Shown piece by piece: positions 50,673 to 56,254 of a stretch of 56,254 bases of DNA. The translations under genes were made by a program, and so were the position numbers. The DNA is from an uncultured Lachnospiraceae bacterium (GTDB lineage Bacteria; Bacillota; Clostridia; Lachnospirales; Lachnospiraceae), in NCBI GenBank assembly GCA_947626985.1, contig CANQUG010000017.1:1-56254 (forward strand). Reading direction: 5' to 3'. The first letter of the stretch is position 1. Every line of letters begins with the position of its first letter. The notes below the pieces were generated by a model. The model was not told where the DNA came from, did no database searches, and worked only from the letters and a program-made list of their open reading frames with translations.

Positions 50673-51799
50673 TGGCTTTGGCTCCGGTGAATCTTATGAT
50701 CAAACCGGCCTCAGGGCTCTGTAATATGAAATGTGATTACTGTTTTTACTGTGATGAGGCGGGCAAGCGTTCCGTGAGCTCCTATGGACGGATGTCGGAG
50801 AGGACGCTTAAGAATGTGATCCGGAAAACCGTGCTGGCTGCGGAGGATTCCTGCTTGATTGTTTTCCAGGGCGGTGAGCCGACGCTGTGCGGACTGGATT
50901 TTTTCAGGAAGGTTCCGGAATATGTCCGTCAGTATAATAAGCGCGGCGTCCGTGTGGAATATGCCCTTCAGACCAACGGCTACGGCATTACCGAGGAATG
51001 GTGCCGGTATCTGAAGGAAAATCATTTTCTGGCGGGTCTCTCTGTGGACGGAACAGAAAACATACATGATGCTTACCGTCACAGCCGGTCGGGGCAGCCC
51101 ACATACAGGAGGGTGCTGCAGACCGCGGAGATGTTTGACCGGTTCGGGATAGACTACAATATTCTGACGGTGGTGCACCGGCAGACGGCGGAAAATATCC
51201 GGGAGATCTATGAGGCCTACCGCCGCCGCGGATGGCATTATCTTCAGTTTATTGCCTGCCTGGATCCGCTGGATGAGGAGAGAGGGCAGTGTGAATATTC
51301 CCTTCTGCCGGAGACGTACGGCCGGTTTCTCATCGACCTTTTTGAACTGTGGTTCGCGGATCTGAAACGGGGCAGGCAGCCCTATATCCGCCAGTTTGAG
51401 AATTATATGATGATGCTTCTGGGGTATCCGCCGGAGTCCTGCGAGCAGAGAGGCGTCTGCGGCATTCAGAACGTGGTGGAGGCGGACGGCAGCGTCTATC
51501 CCTGCGATTTTTATGTGCTGGATGATTACTGTCTGGGTAATTTCAATCATATGTCCTTTCAGGAGATCTGTCAGAACGGGAGGAGAAGCAGCTTTATCAG
51601 CCGGTCGCTGAATCATCCGGAAGCCTGCGGAGCCTGCCGCTGGTTTTCTCTCTGCCGCGGAGGGTGCTTCCGGTGCCGCCTTGCGCCGGGAGACGACGGC
51701 AGGGCATGGAATTATTTCTGTCCGGGCTATCAGATGTTTTTTGAGCGCTGCTTCGACCGGCTGAAGGAAGCCGCGGAAATAAGAGCCGGCCGTTCCTGA
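50672..51799 (+). CDS. Radical SAM/SPASM protein, anaerobic sulfatase-maturase type
   Basis: A 375-residue enzyme with the radical SAM cluster motif CNMKCDYC (C17, C21, C24), FQGGEPTLCG, YALQTNGYGI and AGLSVDGTENIHDAYRH, followed by SPASM cysteines (CGIQNVVEADGSVYPCDFYV, CGACRWFSLCRGGCFR). This matches anSMEs, which turn a Cys or Ser of sulfatases into formylglycine. No sulfatase gene is in the window, so its target lies elsewhere. The start overlaps the LysR stop. Confidence 0.88.
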   Translation: MALAPVNLMIKPASGLCNMKCDYCFYCDEAGKRSVSSYGRMSERTLKNVIRKTVLAAEDSCLIVFQGGEPTLCGLDFFRKVPEYVRQYNKRGVRVEYALQTNGYGITEEWCRYLKENHFLAGLSVDGTENIHDAYRHSRSGQPTYRRVLQTAEMFDRFGIDYNILTVVHRQTAENIREIYEAYRRRGWHYLQFIACLDPLDEERGQCEYSLLPETYGRFLIDLFELWFADLKRGRQPYIRQFENYMMMLLGYPPESCEQRGVCGIQNVVEADGSVYPCDFYVLDDYCLGNFNHMSFQEICQNGRRSSFISRSLNHPEACGACRWFSLCRGGCFRCRLAPGDDGRAWNYFCPGYQMFFERCFDRLKEAAEIRAGRS

Positions 51800-51817
51800 T
51801 CCGGTATCATAAGGATA

Positions 51818-51836
51818 TGTTCCGATCCCATCGGAA
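51818..51836. terminator. Short hairpin between convergent genes
   Basis: GTTCCGAT and ATCGGAAC pair perfectly around CCC between the radical SAM and histidine kinase stops; followed by TGTTT. Confidence 0.5.
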
Positions 51837-51841
51837 CTGTT

Positions 51842-54061
51842 TCAGTTATGATTCAGTATCTTGTTCATCGCCGCAAGTACCGCGGATATTTCCAGGGGTT
51901 TGGACAGGTGGGCATTCATGCCCGCCTGCCGGCTCTTTTCTTCATCCTCGGCAAATGCGTTGGCGGTCATTGCGAAGATGGGGACGGACGCGGCGTCGGG
52001 ACGTTCCATTGCGCGTATCCTTCTGGTCGCTTCAAAACCGTCCATCCGCGGCATCTGAATATCCATAAGGATCAGATCGTAGTAGTTTATTTCACTTTCT
52101 GCAAAAAGCGCGGCCGCCTTCTCTCCGTCCTCGGCTTCGTCGATCTTTGCGCCTGTGACCGTTCCCAGCAGTTCCACCGCGATTTCACGGTTCAGCTCGT
52201 TATCCTCCGCAAGCAGAATATGTTTTCCTCCAAAATCGTAGGTTTTGTTTTCCACGTCCGCTATTGCCAGGGACCGGTCGGTTTTCCAGTCGATCATGCG
52301 GGAATTTTCGGTGACGGTGAAGGGCAGCTGAACTTCGAATTCCGAACCTTTGCCGTATTCGCTGCGTACCGTGACACATCCGCCCATAAGCTCGGAAAAT
52401 TTGCGGACGATGGACAGCCCCAGACCTGTTCCTCCGAATTTATGAGTGATTTCTGCAGTTTCCTGTTCGAAGGCCTCGAATATCTTATCAAGATTTTCCT
52501 CTTTTATGCCCATACCGGTATCGCTGACCGAAAAACGCAGCAGGATCCGATCCTCCTCATGCTTCAGTTCGCTGACGCTCAGAAGGATTCTGCCCCCTTT
52601 CGGAGTGAACTTGAAGGCATTCGAGAGAAGATTTGTGAGTATCTGATTGAGACGCAGGGAATCGCCTCCGATAAATTCGTCAATCCTGCCGGACAGCGAA
52701 ATTTTGAAATCAATGTTCTTTTCTTCTGCCTGTACGCTGTAGATATTTTCGAGATTCTCAAGAAAGAGCCGAAAGTCGAAGAGCTCGTTTTTCAGCTGTA
52801 TCTTTCCGCTCTCGATCTTTGACATATCCAGTACATCGTTGATAAGCGACATCAGATGCTTGGATGAGAGTGCTACTTTTTTCAGGGAGTCCTCCACCTT
52901 TTCGGGATCATCCGAATTCTGGCGGGCAATCTCCGTCATGCCGATGATCCCGTTCATGGGCGTGCGTATTTCGTGGCTCATGCGGCTCAGGAACTCGCTT
53001 TTTGCAAGGTTTGCCTGTTCGGCGGCTTTCTGTGCCTTTTCAGCGGATTCGCGGGCAGCCTCCAGCTGTTTTGAGTGGGCCCTCAGATTCGTGAGATAAA
53101 TCAGGAAAATGATCAGTATCAGCAGCATCACGGAGGCCATCATGGCGATGGCGTTTCGGTTGAGCCGGCCGCTCAGTTCCTCGGTCATTTCATCAACGAC
53201 CGCATAGGGCACTTCCATGAGCATATACCATTCCGTGCTCTCTATGGGCGCATAATACATGCACATATGGATTCCGGCGGCTTTGAAGATCACCATACCG
53301 TTATTCCCTTTTTGGAAATCCTCCTCGATCTGTTCGATGGAGCAGCCCTCATCAAACTCGGCGTATTCCCTGAATTTGGAAAGGATATTGGTGCCCTGCG
53401 GAAGATCGGAGAGATAGGTGTTATAAACGATAAAGCTGCCGTCTCCGGTAACGATACTGGCATTGGTCTGTCCGTCGTCGCTGCGCAGAAACAGGTGCTG
53501 TCCGATGGAATCCGCTGTAAATCCTGCGATGATCGCGATCATATCCGTTCCGTCAAAGGGTATCGGTGATATCTGCGTGCCGAGAACGATCATATTGCTG
53601 TCCAGGAATGTTTCGTTGTAGGACACAAGTCTGTCTTCGCCATTGAGCAGTTCCGCCAGGAAGCTGAGCTTGGAGGCTGCGGGGCGTTTTCCGTCTGTGC
53701 TGTAATAGAAGCCGTCCTCGTCGATAAACGCCATAAACTCAAAGTCGTTGTTCTGCTCGGCGTCGGTTATGAACCTTTCCAGCGCTTCCAGGCTTTCCGT
53801 ATCCTCGCTGTTAACGCTTTCAGCCACAGCCTTCAGTCCGCTGTATCTCAGAGAAAGCCCGGATTTGAAGTTGGCCTGCGTCAGATTTGTCATTTCCCGC
53901 AGATATATGGTATTCATATCTTTGGTAAAACCGGATGTGATCACCGCCGCCGCGGCGATCAGCCAATGTACCAGCAGGCTTACAAGCACGATGGCCAGAA
54001 TCAGCACGGCGTAGAACCGTCTGTGTGAAACCTTTTTGCCATGTCCTTCACTCATTTTCAT
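51842..54061 (-). CDS. Hybrid sensor histidine kinase with extracellular sensor and receiver domain
   Basis: A 739-residue membrane protein. A first transmembrane helix (about 16-42) and a second (about 302-326) flank a 250-residue dCache-like sensor. Then come the H box [14 protein letters not shown] (H363), N box ([17 protein letters not shown]), G boxes ([20 protein letters not shown]) and a C-terminal receiver ([17 protein letters not shown] with D667, KP near 721). It overlaps by 14 bases with the upstream lipoprotein gene, so the two are coupled. No output response regulator is in the window. Confidence 0.9.
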   Translation of the reverse strand: MKMSEGHGKKVSHRRFYAVLILAIVLVSLLVHWLIAAAAVITSGFTKDMNTIYLREMTNLTQANFKSGLSLRYSGLKAVAESVNSEDTESLEALERFITDAEQNNDFEFMAFIDEDGFYYSTDGKRPAASKLSFLAELLNGEDRLVSYNETFLDSNMIVLGTQISPIPFDGTDMIAIIAGFTADSIGQHLFLRSDDGQTNASIVTGDGSFIVYNTYLSDLPQGTNILSKFREYAEFDEGCSIEQIEEDFQKGNNGMVIFKAAGIHMCMYYAPIESTEWYMLMEVPYAVVDEMTEELSGRLNRNAIAMMASVMLLILIIFLIYLTNLRAHSKQLEAARESAEKAQKAAEQANLAKSEFLSRMSHEIRTPMNGIIGMTEIARQNSDDPEKVEDSLKKVALSSKHLMSLINDVLDMSKIESGKIQLKNELFDFRLFLENLENIYSVQAEEKNIDFKISLSGRIDEFIGGDSLRLNQILTNLLSNAFKFTPKGGRILLSVSELKHEEDRILLRFSVSDTGMGIKEENLDKIFEAFEQETAEITHKFGGTGLGLSIVRKFSELMGGCVTVRSEYGKGSEFEVQLPFTVTENSRMIDWKTDRSLAIADVENKTYDFGGKHILLAEDNELNREIAVELLGTVTGAKIDEAEDGEKAAALFAESEINYYDLILMDIQMPRMDGFEATRRIRAMERPDAASVPIFAMTANAFAEDEEKSRQAGMNAHLSKPLEISAVLAAMNKILNHN

Positions 54062-56003
54062 TCACCGATGTGATCCTTCCTTCAATCTGCGACACAATTT
54101 CTTCATCGTTATGACTGACGATATATTCTTCCAGTACGCTGCGGAACGTATATTCCGTTTCCTGAACGAGCTTTACATTTTCGGCTTTCGGGGTATCATT
54201 GCTGTAAACATTGAGCATGGTATAGCCGTCGCCGTTGTTGTCCGCATATCCGTTGCTTCCAGCCATGTAATCTGTTACGGCGATGGTATATACGGCTTTT
54301 TCGTCAAGGGGCGAACCGTCCGGGAGTGTGACGTCAGCAAGCTGCGCCGGAGAGTCCCCGGCGGGCGGAATGAAGGAATATTTCAGTCCTGAAACGTTCA
54401 GGAATCTTCCTCCCGGTATTTTGGCATTGAGCGTCATGGCTGACAGGCTGTTTGAAAGCATGCTTCTTATAACGTCTGCATTTACTTCCAGAACGATGAT
54501 GTTGTCATCATAGGGACAGACATAATCAAGATCGTAGCTGTAAATATCGCCTTCGTACAGACTTCCTCTGATGGAGCCTCCGTTTACCACGGCGATATAC
54601 GCACCGGTCAGCTCTCTGACCGCATCGGAAATCAGATTTCCGATTTCCGTTTCTTCCAGGCGCACGTTATAGTTTTCAACGATCATATCATGGTCAATGG
54701 TTCCGATCAGAGTGGCAGTCTGGTCGATGCCGCCCTGCATATATTCGTCTATCTCGGCAAATGCCGATGCGGTATCCGTCTGTCCGCAGAGCACGGAATT
54801 GCAGCGGCTGCCGAAGTAGCGCAGAAAATCGTTGGGTATGGAGATATTGTAATTATAGCCGTTCTCAATACAGTCCCTGATTCCGCCGGGAACGATATCG
54901 GAAGCCGAAGTATAGTCCACAAGATAGGAATAGCCTGCCCCGCTATCCATCATGAAGGCGTCCTGTCCTTCGGGAGTGGACAGGAGACCCAGTATTTTCC
55001 GGCAGGCGTCCAGCCGGGCTTCCTTTCCCTTTTCGGTAAGTGCTTTGTTGACAGCGAGAAAGGCTGTGGGAGTGGAAACCGTCCATGCGGGATTGCCCTC
55101 GCTGCTGAGCATCGGCAGCATGTCAAATTCATAACTGCTGTTCTTCCGGATATTATCAAGCATCGTGACATTATCAAACGCCATCAGCAGTTTCCCGCCG
55201 CTCATTTTTTCAAGGACAGGAGCGGAATTGGAAGCGTAGGCGAAAGGAAGCGGATCCAGATATTCCTTTTCTATCATTTTCAGAGGCAGATCAAGGCAGC
55301 TTTCCAGGGAACCCGTGAAAGAGGCCCTGCCGTCTGTCAGGTCGCTCAGCCACCGGATGCCGTCGGAGAGTCCGAAAAAATCCGGGATCTTTGCCGCGAT
55401 GGTGAAAACAGCCGTGGTGGCAGGCGTACCGTTTACGACAAAAACGGAACCGTTTTCGTCCGTACCGATATGCTTCTCCTTCGCTTTTCCAAGCATTGCC
55501 AGCAGTTCCTCCTGGGTTGCGGGAACGGACAGGCCGTTTTCCTGTGCAAGCGTGACGTTATAGATATATCCATAGTACTGCGCCGGCAGCGGAATAAAGT
55601 AATTTTTTCCGTCTTTGGCGATTTTGTGCATGATGCCGGACTGATAAGCCGAGATATATTCCTCTGCGCTCAGATCCGCGAGATAATTCAGCACATCGCC
55701 TGCTGCAAGGGTGGACGCCACAAGATCGCTGCCGTGTCCGTTGCGCAGACGGCGCTCTGTTTCGCCGTCGATCGTCGCCTGTGCGTTTGTTTCGATCTGG
55801 AGGTCGATATCCGGAAAGGCGGTTTCCACAAGTTTTTCCAGGTTGGGCAGATCGCTGGTATACAGCATGGAAACGGCTGTTTTATTTTCGCCGGACGGAT
55901 CTTCGACTGAGGTTTTTGGGGCTGATGTTTCGGCTTTTTGCGATGAGCAGCCGCTGAGGCACAGTAAAGTTATAACCAGACAAAGTATTTTTTTTGCATT
56001 CAT
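54048..56003 (-). CDS. Lipoprotein fusing a solute-binding domain to a 5'-nucleotidase C-terminal domain
   Basis: A 651-residue lipoprotein with signal peptide [19 protein letters not shown] and lipobox LSGC (C19). Residues about 35-400 form a family-1-type solute-binding domain ([30 protein letters not shown]). Residues about 430-630 match the 5'-nucleotidase C-terminal domain ([64 protein letters not shown]). The metallophosphatase domain is missing, so it should bind rather than hydrolyse nucleotides. It overlaps the kinase gene and probably feeds it a signal. The ATG at 56003 lies directly before the signal peptide; an in-frame start at 56114 is rejected. Confidence 0.82.
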   Translation of the reverse strand: MNAKKILCLVITLLCLSGCSSQKAETSAPKTSVEDPSGENKTAVSMLYTSDLPNLEKLVETAFPDIDLQIETNAQATIDGETERRLRNGHGSDLVASTLAAGDVLNYLADLSAEEYISAYQSGIMHKIAKDGKNYFIPLPAQYYGYIYNVTLAQENGLSVPATQEELLAMLGKAKEKHIGTDENGSVFVVNGTPATTAVFTIAAKIPDFFGLSDGIRWLSDLTDGRASFTGSLESCLDLPLKMIEKEYLDPLPFAYASNSAPVLEKMSGGKLLMAFDNVTMLDNIRKNSSYEFDMLPMLSSEGNPAWTVSTPTAFLAVNKALTEKGKEARLDACRKILGLLSTPEGQDAFMMDSGAGYSYLVDYTSASDIVPGGIRDCIENGYNYNISIPNDFLRYFGSRCNSVLCGQTDTASAFAEIDEYMQGGIDQTATLIGTIDHDMIVENYNVRLEETEIGNLISDAVRELTGAYIAVVNGGSIRGSLYEGDIYSYDLDYVCPYDDNIIVLEVNADVIRSMLSNSLSAMTLNAKIPGGRFLNVSGLKYSFIPPAGDSPAQLADVTLPDGSPLDEKAVYTIAVTDYMAGSNGYADNNGDGYTMLNVYSNDTPKAENVKLVQETEYTFRSVLEEYIVSHNDEEIVSQIEGRITSVNENE

Positions 56004-56182
56004 CCTCTCACCAGTTTCTTCTGCGTAGTAAAACGTTAATCCCGGAAAGCTTCTTCTGAAGCAGTTTCCGGAAAATATCATGTTAATTGTACTATACTTT
56101 TCCGGCTTTAGCAATCCCTGAGGGTCTGGAGTTTTTGTCTGTTATTCGGTGAGTTATTCGGTGTGATTTTTGTTTTTAAAAG
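56004..56182. other. Upstream region of the lipoprotein gene
   Basis: No gene is seen. The region must hold the leftward promoter; a TTTCCGG/CCGGAAA-like repeat occurs at 56032-56076. The bases just before 56183 are AT-rich and adjoin the second insertion sequence. Confidence 0.4.
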
Positions 56183-56254
56183 GTTACTTTTCACGGGGTG
56201 GGGAAATAAATAGAACACTGTGGTTCGGATAATTGAACGGACTACAGTGTTTTT
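56183..56254 (+). mobile_element. Left end of a second copy of the IS66-family element (cut by window edge)
   Basis: The last 72 bases match 26941-27012 with three differences, including the terminal repeat GTTACTTTTCACGGGGTGGG and the CACTGTGGT/ACTACAGTG hairpin, in the same orientation. The remainder lies beyond the window. Confidence 0.9.

Overview
The window looks like a chromosomal segment of an anaerobic gut Firmicute, most likely Lachnospiraceae. The evidence is strong AGGAGG ribosome sites, ATG/TTG/GTG starts, lipoprotein-type solute-binding proteins, many AraC-type regulators next to glycoside hydrolases, oxygen-sensitive enzymes (class I tartrate dehydratase, anaerobic sulfatase-maturase type radical SAM protein) and fairly GC-rich coding sequence broken by AT-richer accessory islands. 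No tRNA, rRNA or CRISPR array was seen.

Layout. (1) 1-2.4 kb: end of a possible dehydrogenase, a class II aldolase and an FGGY sugar kinase. (2) 2.4-12.8 kb: a hemicellulose/glycoside locus with an AraC regulator carrying a GH39-like domain (minus strand), an LplA/LipO-type solute-binding protein, GH5, GH43, a Crp-like regulator and a GPH sugar symporter. (3) 12.9-14.6 kb: a two-gene ATPase/TOPRIM-like pair resembling abortive-infection systems. (4) 14.7-18.7 kb: a tartrate cluster (ttdA, ttdB, DASS permease) with a divergent LysR regulator. (5) 18.7-24.2 kb: an AT-rich island of mobile or conflict genes: a response-regulator shred, an internally deleted Fic gene, an XRE/ImmA-IrrE/PIN module, two tandem copies of an Rpn-like nuclease gene and palindromic elements. 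(6) 24.2-26.9 kb: TetR, aldo/keto reductase and UlaG-like hydrolase, with clear TetR operators. (7) 26941-29339: a complete IS66-family element with an 8-bp target duplication; the left end of a second copy lies at the right edge of the window. (8) 29.6-33.5 kb: GH3 beta-glucosidase, phosphopantetheinyl transferase, alpha/beta hydrolase. (9) 33.7-48.4 kb: the most interesting region. It holds two Gfo/Idh/MocA oxidoreductases, a C-glycoside-deglycosidase-like beta/alpha pair, a sugar isomerase/epimerase-like TIM barrel, a CUT2 sugar ABC importer, two AraC regulators with degenerate GH39-like domains and an iron-sulfur flavoprotein-like reductase. (10) 48.5-56 kb: paired chromate-transporter halves, LysR, a radical SAM maturase, a hybrid histidine kinase, and a lipoprotein fusing a solute-binding domain to a 5'-nucleotidase C-terminal domain.

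How the genes may work together. In region 9 the inferred route is: a glycoside or sugar is imported by the ABC transporter, a Gfo/Idh/MocA enzyme oxidises the sugar at C3, the TIM-barrel/DUF6379-like heteromer cleaves the (possibly C-C) glycosidic bond by elimination, and the second oxidoreductase and the isomerase process the released keto-sugar. The flavoprotein may act on the aglycone or supply electrons. The AraC proteins probably sense the sugar through catalytically dead GH39-like domains; the same architecture regulates region 2. The enzyme families are recognised from the sequence; the substrate and flow are inference.
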